Shown one piece after another: positions 1 through 5,967 of a DNA stretch of 10,812 nt (position 1 is the stretch's first letter; each line of letters begins with the position of its first letter). The notes below the pieces were generated by a model, which saw only the letters and a program-made list of their open reading frames with translations, was not told where the DNA came from and did not search any database. Location: NCBI GenBank assembly GCA_002427465.1, contig DIRC01000027.1:1009-11820 (forward strand), written 5' to 3'. This stretch comes from Clostridiales bacterium UBA5446. GTDB taxonomy: Bacteria > Bacillota > Clostridia > Oscillospirales > Oscillospiraceae. Position numbers and translations under genes: made by a program.

Positions 1-36
1 CTGTAAGTTTATGACATTTGGAAAGCGCGAATAGTT

Positions 37-76
37 CCCCAAGAACCTGCAAAAAGCTGGTTCTTGGGGATTTTAT
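37..76 (+). terminator. Intrinsic terminator-like hairpin
   Basis: An 11-bp perfect stem (CCCCAAGAACC at 37-47 with GGTTCTTGGGG at 59-69) is followed on the plus strand by a short T-rich tail, ATTTTAT. It probably ends a transcript entering from the left of the window. The tail is short, so termination may be partial. The opposite strand has no T-tract after the stem. Confidence 0.6.
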
Positions 77-103
77 AAGGGATTGCCTGTTCTTTCTATT
101 ATT

Positions 104-247
104 AAAGGAGTGAGTTAAAATGGAATGAAGCCTCATTACGTTTATCACTGTTATCATTATATAATAAAGCAAGCAAACCTTCCGTGCGGAAATAGGCCGG
201 GGCGGAGCAGGGGGGCGGGCTTGAGGATGCACTGTATCACGACCTGA
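104..247 (+). other. Possible small ORF pair with a good ribosome site
   Basis: A strong ribosome site, AAAGGAG (104-110), sits 9 nt before an ATG (120-122) whose reading frame is only ATG-GAA-TGA. The TGA overlaps another ATG (125-127) in the ATGA fashion. That second ATG opens a 40-codon frame ending at 247, beginning MKPHYVYHCYHYIIK. I recognise no family, the later half is GC-rich and unlike a typical protein, and I find no promoter. This may be a leader-type pair, a remnant, or chance. The rest of 1-284 shows no supported gene. Confidence 0.2.
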
Positions 248-284
248 AATGTCAGAAGATGAATACAAAGAAAATTTGACATAG

Positions 285-323
285 AAAAACCCCGGGATCA
301 TTGGAAATCCAATAATTCCGGGG
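285..323 (-). terminator. Terminator of the tRNA-Arg transcript
   Basis: A long hairpin has arms at 290-304 and 309-323, 15 positions with one G-U pair and one mismatch, and a 4-nt loop. Read on the minus strand it is followed by five T residues (285-289). It lies directly downstream of the minus-strand tRNA gene and so should terminate it. Confidence 0.85.
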
Positions 324-334
324 CCTTTCCTTTT

Positions 335-411
335 TGGCACGCCGTGAGGGATTCGAACCCCCGACCTTCTGGTCCGTAGCCAGACGCTCTATCCAGCTGA
401 GCTAACAGCGC
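335..411 (-). tRNA. tRNA-Arg (anticodon ACG)
   Basis: The minus strand folds as a full 77-nt cloverleaf. The acceptor arm is GCGCTGT with ACGGCGT, with a G-U at the end pair. The D stem is GCTC/GAGC, the anticodon stem is TCTGG/CCAGA around loop CTACGGA, and the T arm is GGGGG-TTCGAAT-CCCTC. The discriminator is G and the CCA end is encoded. The anticodon ACG reads CGN arginine codons, with A34 expected to be converted to inosine. It has its own promoter upstream (426-454) and a terminator downstream (285-323), so it is transcribed singly or as the tail of the YtxH-like gene's message. Confidence 0.95.
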
Positions 412-425
412 TTAAGCGCTTTAAT

Positions 426-454
426 ATACTAGCACAGTCTGGATAGAATTGCAA
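426..454 (-). promoter_or_regulatory. Promoter of tRNA-Arg
   Basis: On the minus strand a -35 box TTGCAA (454-449) and a -10 box TAGTAT (431-426) are separated by exactly 17 nt. A TGC just before the -10 gives an extended -10. The predicted start is a few bases before the mature tRNA 5' end at 411. There is no hairpin terminator between the stop of the YtxH-like gene (469) and this promoter, so readthrough from that gene is also possible. Confidence 0.75.
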
Positions 455-468
455 GGGCTTTTTTACGT

Positions 469-636
469 TTATCGCGTCATGGCGCTGCTGATATTATCAG
501 CAACTTCGCTGGCGGCCCTCAGCGCCTTACCGACCATGTTTGACCGGCTCTTCTTGGGGGCGGCAGCCATGCCTACGGAGATGCCGGCAACCAGGCCAAT
601 GCCAATGCCCTTGAGCAGTTCTGTATTTTTATTCAT
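469..636 (-). CDS. YtxH-like small glycine-zipper protein
   Basis: This encodes a 55-residue protein. The chosen ATG (636) is preceded by GGGAGG (649-644) at a 7-nt spacing; a TTG 15 bases upstream would leave the ribosome site inside the gene. Residues 8-25 form a glycine-rich hydrophobic segment (GIGIGLVAGISVG), followed by APKKSRS, which resembles the APKSG motif of YtxH-family proteins. The C-terminal half can form an amphipathic helix. Family members are small, membrane-anchored or stress-related proteins of poorly defined role; most are longer than this one. It is transcribed away from the ymdB-like operon and toward the tRNA. The assignment rests on the short motif only, so the family call is moderate while the coding call is firmer. 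Confidence 0.65.
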   Translation of the reverse strand: MNKNTELLKGIGIGLVAGISVGMAAAPKKSRSNMVGKALRAASEVADNISSAMTR

Positions 637-698
637 ACGATTGCCTCCCAAATAATATTTGCATTGTTATTATGTGCCGTCATCTCCGATATTATGGT

Positions 699-728
699 TT
701 GCGCCAAGCATGAAAAATGTGGTATACT
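699..728 (+). promoter_or_regulatory. Probable promoter of the ymdB-like operon
   Basis: TTGCGC (699-704) and TATACT (723-728) are 18 nt apart, and TGG directly before TATACT makes an extended -10. The start would fall near 735, giving a leader of about 35 nt before the ATG at 770. The -35 is imperfect and the extended -10 is the stronger part. Confidence 0.6.
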
Positions 729-769
729 ATGTTCTGTATATAACATTGTTTGCTGAAAGGGCGAAAGCG

Positions 770-1543
770 ATGATCTTCCGCATATTGGCCGTCGGCGATG
801 TCGTCGGCAATCCCGGACTCGATTTTCTGACAAAAAACCTTAAGGGCATACGAAAGGGACTTAGCGTCGATTTTGTTGCCGTAAACGGCGAAAATGCCAA
901 TGTAGTGGGCGTGACCCCAAAACAGGCGGATACGATATTTGCCGCGGGGGCAGACGTGATCACCCTTGGAAATCATACCTGGACCCGCTGGGAACTCCAG
1001 CCCTATCTGGATGAAAAGCCGAATATCCTGCGTCCGGCGAACTTTGCGCCGCAGTGTCCGGGGCGGGGCTGGGAATCGTGCAGGACGCCATTCGGGCCGC
1101 TTCTGATGATTAATCTCATGGGCCGCTTTACACTGGACTCCAACACGGACAATCCATTCCTGGTGGCGGATTCCATTCTGGAGCGGTCAGAGGAAAAAAT
1201 GATACTGGTGGATTTCCACGCGGAGGCCACCAGTGAAAAAATAGCTATGGGTTATTATCTGGACGGGCGCGTAAGCGCCGTATGGGGTACACATACCCAT
1301 GTGCAGACCTCCGACGCGCGCATTATGCCGAGAGGCACGGGCTATATCACCGATCTGGGCATGACCGGGGCGATGGAATCGGTGTTGGGAATAAAACCGG
1401 AGCAATCCATTGGTAAATTCCTCGGAGACGTGCCACGGCGCTACGAATCGGCGGTCGGCGCGGCGAAGCTGGAAGGGGCGCTGTTCGAGCTGGATACCGA
1501 AACGGGCGCGTGCCTGAAGGCGGAGGCGGTGAGGCTGCAGTGA
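770..1543 (+). CDS. ymdB: YmdB-family metallophosphoesterase (TIGR00282 type)
   Basis: The 257-residue product matches the usual size of about 260 for YmdB, a cytoplasmic phosphodiesterase. The Bacillus subtilis enzyme hydrolyses 2',3'-cyclic nucleotides and affects biofilm and motility gene expression. Visible metal and active-site motifs, in order, are GDVVGNPG (D10), NGEN (N39, E41), TLGNHTW (N68, H69), DFHAEATSEK (H150) and GTHTHVQT (H175, H177), followed by the family signature PRGTGYITDLGMTG. The ATG at 770 is chosen because the motif-bearing N-terminus starts there and GAAAGGG lies just upstream; an upstream in-frame start would add 37 unrelated residues. The stop overlaps the GTG start of the next gene. 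In many Firmicutes ymdB lies near rny, which is not seen here. The family call is confident; the exact substrate in this organism is inferred. Confidence 0.93.
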   Translation: MIFRILAVGDVVGNPGLDFLTKNLKGIRKGLSVDFVAVNGENANVVGVTPKQADTIFAAGADVITLGNHTWTRWELQPYLDEKPNILRPANFAPQCPGRGWESCRTPFGPLLMINLMGRFTLDSNTDNPFLVADSILERSEEKMILVDFHAEATSEKIAMGYYLDGRVSAVWGTHTHVQTSDARIMPRGTGYITDLGMTGAMESVLGIKPEQSIGKFLGDVPRRYESAVGAAKLEGALFELDTETGACLKAEAVRLQ

Positions 1544-2640
1544 TCCGCATTCTTCATGCCGCCGACCTGCACCTGGATTCGCCCTTCGAGGGGCTTTCAG
1601 AGGAAAACGCCCGGATGCGCCGCCAGGAGCAGCGGGAGCTGCTGGACCGTATAGCGGAACTGTGCGCGGAAAATGCGGTTCAGTTGGTTCTGCTGCCGGG
1701 AGACCTGTTCGACAGCGACAGCGCATATCAAAAAACGGCGGAGACGTTGGTGCTGGCGCTGTCGCGGATCGCGGCGCCGGTGTTTATCGCACCGGGCAAC
1801 CACGACTTTTTCGGACGCGGCTCGCCTTATGCGCGCCTGTCCCTGCCGGAAAATGTCAGGGTATTCAAAGAGCCGAAGCTGGAATGCTTCGATATTCCGG
1901 AGTTATCTTGCCGTGTGTGGGGCGCGGGATTCAACGACCGGTACTGCGGCGAGATTATGAGGAACTTCGCGCCGGAAAAGCGTGAAGGCGTTGCCGACAT
2001 CCTGTGTATGCATGGCGAGGTTGGAAATCCGGCCTCCCGGTACAATCCCATCTCCGAGGCCGCGCTTTCCAGAAGCGGTATGGACTATGCGGCGCTGGGG
2101 CATGTTCACACTTTCAGCGGGCCGCGCCGTGCCGGGGACTGCTTTTACGCCTGGCCGGGCTGCGCCGAGGGGCGCGGCTTTGACGAGACTGGGGAAAAGG
2201 GCGTGATCCTGGCGGACGTGGCGCCCGGGCGCGCGGCCATCCGCTTCGTACCTCTGGGCGGACGCAGATACCAGGTACTGACGGTGACGGCCGAATCTTC
2301 CGATCCGGCGGCATCGGTGCTGCGGCAGCTGCCGGAAGGAACGGAGCGGGATACATACCGGATTATCCTTACCGGGGAGCTGGACGAGGTCCCCGATCTG
2401 GCTGGGCTGCGACGCGTTCTGGCCGGCAGATTTTTCAGCCTGCAGCTTAGGGACGGGACAAGCCTGCGCCGGAATATTTGGGAACGGGCGAAGGAGGATT
2501 CGCTTCGGGGCGCTTTTCTCCGGCGGCTGCGTGAGATGTACGAGGCCGCCGAATCGGAATCGGAGAAGAAAAAAATCACCGCAGCCGCCCGCTGGGGCCT
2601 TGCCGCCATTGACGGGGACGAGGAGATCGTGGGGATATGA
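1540..2640 (+). CDS. SbcD/Mre11-like exonuclease subunit (YhaO-like metallophosphoesterase)
   Basis: The 366-residue product is a calcineurin-like nuclease of the SbcD/Mre11/YhaO group. These proteins pair with an SbcC-like ATPase to process DNA ends. The metal-binding motifs are all present: DLHLD (D9, H11), PGDLFD (D55), PGNHD (N87, H88), MHGE (H158) and GHVH (H188, H190). I choose the GTG at 1540 because the protein then begins MIRILHAADLH, as family members do. An alternative GTG at 1510 would add ten glycine-rich residues lying inside ymdB. A GGTGAGG site precedes the start. The start overlaps the ymdB stop (GTGA), and its own stop overlaps the next ATG (ATGA), so all three genes are probably translationally coupled. 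The C-terminal third is the capping and partner-contact region, where I see no firm motif. DNA-end processing is the likely role, by family. Confidence 0.88.
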   Translation: MIRILHAADLHLDSPFEGLSEENARMRRQEQRELLDRIAELCAENAVQLVLLPGDLFDSDSAYQKTAETLVLALSRIAAPVFIAPGNHDFFGRGSPYARLSLPENVRVFKEPKLECFDIPELSCRVWGAGFNDRYCGEIMRNFAPEKREGVADILCMHGEVGNPASRYNPISEAALSRSGMDYAALGHVHTFSGPRRAGDCFYAWPGCAEGRGFDETGEKGVILADVAPGRAAIRFVPLGGRRYQVLTVTAESSDPAASVLRQLPEGTERDTYRIILTGELDEVPDLAGLRRVLAGRFFSLQLRDGTSLRRNIWERAKEDSLRGAFLRRLREMYEAAESESEKKKITAAARWGLAAIDGDEEIVGI

Positions 2641-4523
2641 TAATCAAAAACATGACGGCGACCTTCGGCTGCCTGAACGGCCGGAAACTGGCGCTTGAGG
2701 ATGGTCTGAACGTGATTTGCGCCCCCAATGAGAGCGGAAAATCCACCTGGTGCGCATTTATCAGGGCGATGCTCTACGGCATAGACAGCTCGGAGCGGGC
2801 GAAAGGCGGACGGCTGCCGGATAAGACGCGCTATGCGCCCTGGTCCGGGGCTCTCCCGGCGGGCACGATGGAGATTACCCACGGAGGGCGCGAGATCACC
2901 CTGCGCCGATCCACGAAAAATGCCGCATACCCCATGCGCGAGTTCAAAGCCGTCTATATCGGAACGGAAGAGTCCGTTTCGGGGCTTACCGGCGCCGGCG
3001 CGGGCCAGATTCTTACGGGGGTGTCCCGGGAAGTATTCCGGCGCAGCGCCTTTATCGAACAGGGCGAAGTGACCGTTACGGCGGACACGGAGTTGGAAAA
3101 ACGCATCGCCTCCATAGTCTCCTCCGGTGAGGAAGGGGTATCCTATACCGAGGCCGACGCCAGGCTGAGAGTCTGGCAGAGAAAGCGCAGATATCGCAAT
3201 ACAGGAGGGGCGATACCGGAGCTGGAAAAAGAGGCTGAAGCCAAGCGCGGGCTCCTGGAGTGCCTTTCCCGCTCGCGCGCCGAACAGGAAAGACTTCTTG
3301 AAGAGCTGGAGCAGAGCAGGCGGGACAGCGCCGCCCTGGCGGAAAGAATCGCCGCCGCCCGGGACGCGTGGCGGCGGGAGGTTCTGACCGGGCTGGAACG
3401 GGCAAGGGAACACGAGCGGGAAAGCACCGCGGCCCAGGAAGCGGCCGCGAAGGCCGCGGCGGTCAAAAGAGCCGATCTGGAGCGCGGCGTATTCGGTGCG
3501 ATGACCCCGGACGAGGCCGCGGAGACCGCGGAAGCCGACGCGGAAAAAGCGGAGGAACTTCTGCGCGCCGCTGATAAAAGGGTCTCCGCGCGTCCTGTGG
3601 TTCTGGCGATCATCCTGTGCTTTCTGGCGGCGGCGCTGGGTTTCGCGTATGATTGGTATTTTTTTCCGATCTCGGCGGTAATGGCCGTCGGGGCGGCTCT
3701 TCTCTGGGCGCGGTATTCCGCTGCCGGTAAAAACGCCTTGGCTTGCGCCGCGGCCCGGGAAGAGATTTTGAGGAAATACGCCGTCCGGAGCGAGGCGGAA
3801 ATCTATGCCGCCGCCGATGCCCACGCCCGCAATTGGGAAGACCATCAGAAGGCGGCGGCGGCAGTGGAAAGGGCCAAAGCCGTCCTGGCGTCCGCCAGGG
3901 CTGCCCATGAGAATGCCCAGGCCCTTCTGATCCGAGGCGAGGAGCCGGAAATTATACTGAAGCTCCAACGTGAGCAGGCGGCCCTGGATTCGCGGGCCGC
4001 CGCCGCCGGCACGCGGCTTTCCGAGCTTACCGGCAGCCATCAGGCGCTGGGAGACCCAATGGTCATTGAAAGCGGGCTGGAAGATTTGCGGGAGCGGAGG
4101 TCGGAGCTGGAGGCGCAGTTTGACGCCATCGATCTTGCCGTGTCGGTTTTGAAAGAAGCCGATGAGGAGATCCGCAGCCGGTTTTCCCCGGCGCTCAGCC
4201 GGACGGCTGCGGGATACATGTCCCGGCTGACCGGCGGACGCTATGACGAGCTGACCCTCTCCCGGGATTTCACCGCGGCGGCCAGGCTTGCCGGGGACGC
4301 CGTGCCCCATGAAACGGCCTATCTCAGCGCCGGGGCGGCGGATCTGCTGTATCTGTCGGTGCGGCTTGCGGTATGCGAGCTTGTGCTGCCCCGGGAAGAC
4401 CCGTGTCCGCTGGTGCTGGACGACGCGCTGATTAATCTGGACCCGGAGCGGGCCGAGGCGGCGATGGAGGTTCTTAAGGAGATTGCGCAAAGGCGGCAGG
4501 TCATCCTGTTTACCTGTAAATAA
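2637..4523 (+). CDS. SbcC/Rad50-like AAA ATPase with membrane hairpin (YhaN-like)
   Basis: The 628-residue product is the ATPase partner of the upstream nuclease. Walker A is APNESGKST (29-37), the Q-loop is FIEQGEV (Q142), and the ABC-signature-like segment is YLSAGAADLLYLSVRLA (562-578). Walker B is PLVLDDALINLD (591-602). Between the ATPase halves are alanine/glutamate/arginine-rich coiled coils (about 195-320 and 365-510). They are separated by two adjacent hydrophobic segments (about 321-340 and 342-358), which replace the CxxC zinc hook of true Rad50/SbcC. This topology is that of the YhaN group, which suggests membrane association. It is much shorter than Bacillus YhaN (over 900 residues). 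The C-terminus stops at FTCK, where relatives usually continue through a conserved histidine region. The start overlaps the upstream stop by four bases, and a terminator follows. Confidence 0.85.
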   Translation: MIIKNMTATFGCLNGRKLALEDGLNVICAPNESGKSTWCAFIRAMLYGIDSSERAKGGRLPDKTRYAPWSGALPAGTMEITHGGREITLRRSTKNAAYPMREFKAVYIGTEESVSGLTGAGAGQILTGVSREVFRRSAFIEQGEVTVTADTELEKRIASIVSSGEEGVSYTEADARLRVWQRKRRYRNTGGAIPELEKEAEAKRGLLECLSRSRAEQERLLEELEQSRRDSAALAERIAAARDAWRREVLTGLERAREHERESTAAQEAAAKAAAVKRADLERGVFGAMTPDEAAETAEADAEKAEELLRAADKRVSARPVVLAIILCFLAAALGFAYDWYFFPISAVMAVGAALLWARYSAAGKNALACAAAREEILRKYAVRSEAEIYAAADAHARNWEDHQKAAAAVERAKAVLASARAAHENAQALLIRGEEPEIILKLQREQAALDSRAAAAGTRLSELTGSHQALGDPMVIESGLEDLRERRSELEAQFDAIDLAVSVLKEADEEIRSRFSPALSRTAAGYMSRLTGGRYDELTLSRDFTAAARLAGDAVPHETAYLSAGAADLLYLSVRLAVCELVLPREDPCPLVLDDALINLDPERAEAAMEVLKEIAQRRQVILFTCK

Positions 4524-4556
4524 CCGGGGACGCATAACACGTCCCGATGGGCAAAT

Positions 4557-4592
4557 AATAAAAGGGCGGAAACTCCGCCCTTTTATTTTTTT
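4557..4592. terminator. Bidirectional terminator between the SbcC-like gene and noc
   Basis: A 14-bp stem (4557-4570 with 4574-4587, core AAAAGGGCGGA/TCCGCCCTTTT) has a 3-nt loop. The plus strand continues with Ts to 4592; the minus strand exits through TTTTATTATTTG. The stop codon of noc (4585-4583) lies inside the stem, so the two convergent genes share one terminator. A small GGGACG/CGTCCC hairpin at 4527-4545 without a T-tract precedes it. Confidence 0.85.
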
Positions 4593-5395
4593 GGAATGCT
4601 GATCGTCAGGATAAGCGCATCCTCCGTCTCGTTTTTTTTGAAGCCGGCATTGACGCCGCCCTGCTTCATCAGATCGAGGCTTCTGGTTATCGTGTTGAGG
4701 AACAGGCGCACGTCCTTCATCACAAAGGTGCGGCGCGGGTTTGCCTGCTCGGACTTTTCGGCCTTTTCCTCCAGCAGGCGGTCAATGTATGCATCGGTCT
4801 GGGCGACGTTGAAGTCCCGGGTGATGATGGCGGCCAGGGCGCTGCGCTGATCGTCCTCCGTGGGAAGGCGAAGCAGCGCGCGGCCGTGACGCTCGGTCAG
4901 CCCGTTTTCCCGCAGGGAGAACAGCACGTCCTTCGGCAGCTTCAGCAGGCGGAGCTTGTTAGCCACTGCCGATTGGGACTTTCCCAGTTTTTTGGCGATC
5001 TCGTCCTGGCTCATGTCAAATAGCCGGATGAGATTCGCGATTCCCAGAGCTTCTTCTATGAAATCCAGGTCTTCCCTCTGGATATTTTCAACCATGGCCA
5101 GAAGGCTGGAGCCCTCCATGTCCACATCAATGACGGTGCACGGGACAGTCTTGAGTCCCGCGAGCTTTGCGGCGCGAAGGCGTCTTTCGCCAGCCACCAA
5201 CTCATACCTGCCATAATGCAGACGTACGGTGAGCGGATTCAGAATCCCGTACTCGGCGATGCTGGCGGACAACTCCCGCAGCCCGTCTTCATTAAAGGCG
5301 GAGCGTGGCTGTGTCGGGTTTGGGTCAATCTCATCGACAGGGATTGTCACGATCCCGGCGCGCGCCGTTCTCGGTCGGTTCATTACGGCAAGCAT
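4583..5395 (-). CDS. noc: Nucleoid occlusion protein Noc (ParB/Spo0J family)
   Basis: The 270-residue product is a ParB-fold, CTP-switch DNA-binding protein. The N-terminal ParB domain carries AGERRLRAAKLAG (68-80, the nucleotide-binding arginine motif) and ENIQREDL (103-110). A helix-turn-helix follows at about 129-151 (MSQDEIAKKLGKSQSAVANK), then a C-terminal dimerisation region. The segment LTERHGRALLRL, the later FNVAQTD, and the DVRLFLNTITRSLDLMKQGGV stretch resemble Bacillus Noc rather than Spo0J, which has a MGHGRAL-type sequence. Noc binds scattered chromosomal sites and blocks division over the nucleoid. The ATG at 5395 has AAAGGAG at 8-nt spacing (5410-5404). The N-terminus (MLAVMNRPRTARAG) is shorter than the membrane-targeting helix of Bacillus Noc. 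The gene is monocistronic, with no parA, rsmG or parB beside it. The ParB family is certain; Noc over ParB is probable. Confidence 0.85.
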   Translation of the reverse strand: MLAVMNRPRTARAGIVTIPVDEIDPNPTQPRSAFNEDGLRELSASIAEYGILNPLTVRLHYGRYELVAGERRLRAAKLAGLKTVPCTVIDVDMEGSSLLAMVENIQREDLDFIEEALGIANLIRLFDMSQDEIAKKLGKSQSAVANKLRLLKLPKDVLFSLRENGLTERHGRALLRLPTEDDQRSALAAIITRDFNVAQTDAYIDRLLEEKAEKSEQANPRRTFVMKDVRLFLNTITRSLDLMKQGGVNAGFKKNETEDALILTISIPKK

Positions 5396-5468
5396 ATCTA
5401 TGACTCCTTTACAACATATAGTGTTTCATTAGGACAAGGATACGCTATATATCGGTAAAAAACCCGCG

Positions 5469-5502
5469 AAAAAAGGCGGCGGACTGAAAAAACAGTCCGC
5501 CG
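5469..5502 (-). terminator. Intrinsic terminator upstream of noc, minus strand
   Basis: A perfect 10-bp stem (CGGCGGACTG at 5477-5486 with CAGTCCGCCG at 5493-5502) has a 6-nt loop. On the minus strand it is followed by CC and then six Ts (5474-5469). It lies 59 bases before the noc ribosome site and behind no recognised minus-strand gene, so it must end an unannotated RNA or attenuate noc. Confidence 0.8.
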
Positions 5503-5569
5503 AAACAGGGTTGTGGGATAAAGATATGAGCCGGGTTCCCCCGTGGGAGGAACCAATTGGATAAGCTGT
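5469..5569 (-). ncRNA. Candidate small RNA or attenuated noc leader
   Basis: A transcript starting about 7 nt after the candidate -10 box would run from about 5569 to the terminator at 5469, roughly 100 nt. It contains a stem-loop at 5554-5534 (GGTTCC paired with GGAACC, with inner C/G pairing) carrying CCTCCCA, which is complementary to GGGAGG ribosome sites. C-rich single-stranded segments (TATCCC, AACCCTG) follow, then the terminator hairpin. No open frame with a ribosome site fits. I considered 6S, SRP RNA and the ydaO riboswitch and could not match any of them. I also see no antiterminator complementary to the terminator arm, which slightly favours a free small RNA over an attenuator. 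Confidence 0.4.
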
Positions 5570-5575
5570 AATAAA

Positions 5576-5604
5576 AGGATAAACCAAAAACTGCGTTTTG
5601 TAAA
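5576..5604 (-). promoter_or_regulatory. Candidate promoter for the RNA upstream of noc
   Basis: On the minus strand TTTACA (5604-5599, 5 of 6 to the -35 consensus) and TATCCT (5581-5576, 4 of 6 to the -10) are separated by 17 nt. With the downstream terminator it would define a transcript of about 100 nt. I find no equally good separate promoter between the terminator and noc, so noc may depend on readthrough from here. Confidence 0.45.
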
Positions 5605-5643
5605 TAGCGAGGACAGGGGGATGCGCACTACTTTTGTCGAACG

Positions 5644-5649
5644 TATAAT
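5644..5649 (+). promoter_or_regulatory. Possible -10 box for the DUF378 gene
   Basis: TATAAT is a perfect -10 hexamer located about 70 nt before the DUF378 start. The region 16-18 nt upstream (GATGCGCA, 5620-5627) has no good -35 box, so a promoter is only suggested. The leader from about 5656 contains a small hairpin, AAGCCT-GAGC-AGGCTT (5684-5699), just before the ribosome site. Confidence 0.35.
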
Positions 5650-5720
5650 CTGATAATTATTTGGGAAATCTATTTAGGAAAACAAGCCTGAGCAGGCTTT
5701 CGGAAAAGGAGAATGAAAAA

Positions 5721-5933
5721 ATGATCATGGACCGTATCGCGCTCATACTCGCCATTATCGGCGGGATCAATTGGGGTAGCGTGGGCCTGTTCCGCTTTGA
5801 CATTGTATCATGGCTTTTCGGCGGACAGACCGCAACAGTGAGCCGAGTCGTATACACGCTCATCGGACTTTCCGCCATTTGGTGTATTTCCCTGTTGTTC
5901 AGGGAACGGGATGAGGAAAGAGAACACACCTAA
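5721..5933 (+). CDS. DUF378 (YuzA-like) small membrane protein
   Basis: The product has 70 residues with two membrane segments (about 5-24 and 38-58). It carries the DUF378 pattern: a GGINWGSVGLFRFDIVSWLFG stretch, then SRVVYTLIGLSAIW. The family is widespread in Firmicutes and its function is unknown. The ATG at 5721 has AAGGAG (5706-5711) at a 9-nt spacing. A TTG further upstream would put the ribosome site inside the gene and add a charged 20-residue tail not typical of the family. The C-terminus is strongly charged (RERDEEREHT), probably cytoplasmic. The gene stands alone between the noc upstream region and a shared terminator. Confidence 0.85.
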   Translation: MIMDRIALILAIIGGINWGSVGLFRFDIVSWLFGGQTATVSRVVYTLIGLSAIWCISLLFRERDEEREHT

Positions 5934-5935
5934 GG

Positions 5936-5967
5936 AAAAACGGGAGCCTGTGCGCTCCCGTTTTTTT
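5936..5967. terminator. Bidirectional terminator between the DUF378 gene and the purN-like gene
   Basis: The stem CGGGAGC (5941-5947) and GCTCCCG (5954-5960) is flanked by five As on the left and seven Ts on the right. It therefore works as an intrinsic terminator in both directions. The stop codon of the minus-strand purN-like gene begins within the T-run. Confidence 0.9.

Noticed and set aside
276..281. TTGACA, a perfect -35 hexamer on the plus strand
   Set aside because: No acceptable -10 box lies 16-18 nt downstream; the following bases belong to the tRNA terminator hairpin.
227..283. Short frames resembling the end of a decayed gene (for example EDALYHDLKCQKMNTKKI)
   Set aside because: Too short, stops occur just upstream in frame, and no family is recognisable.
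2145..4535. 796-codon open frame on the minus strand
   Set aside because: It lies antisense to the SbcD- and SbcC-like genes, whose motifs are unmistakable. Its translation is rich in Arg, Pro and Gly without family motifs, as expected for the shadow of GC-rich codons.
5417..5431. parS-like half site TGTTTCA near noc
   Set aside because: The second arm (TGAAACA) is absent, so it is not a palindromic parS.
5503..5569. Known RNA classes (6S, SRP RNA, ydaO riboswitch) for the region before noc
   Set aside because: A GGGGGAACC segment recalls the ydaO motif, but the rest of its conserved core is missing. No long closing stem for 6S and no SRP tetraloop domain is present.
5398..5628. 76-codon minus-strand frame upstream of noc
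   Set aside because: It starts with GTG without a ribosome site, runs through the intrinsic terminator at 5469-5502, and resembles no family.
5656..5669. Noc-binding-site-like sequence ATTATTTGGGAAAT
   Set aside because: Only the right half matches the Bacillus consensus ATTTCCCGGGAAAT (10 of 14 overall). One half-site near noc can be chance; no second copy was seen.
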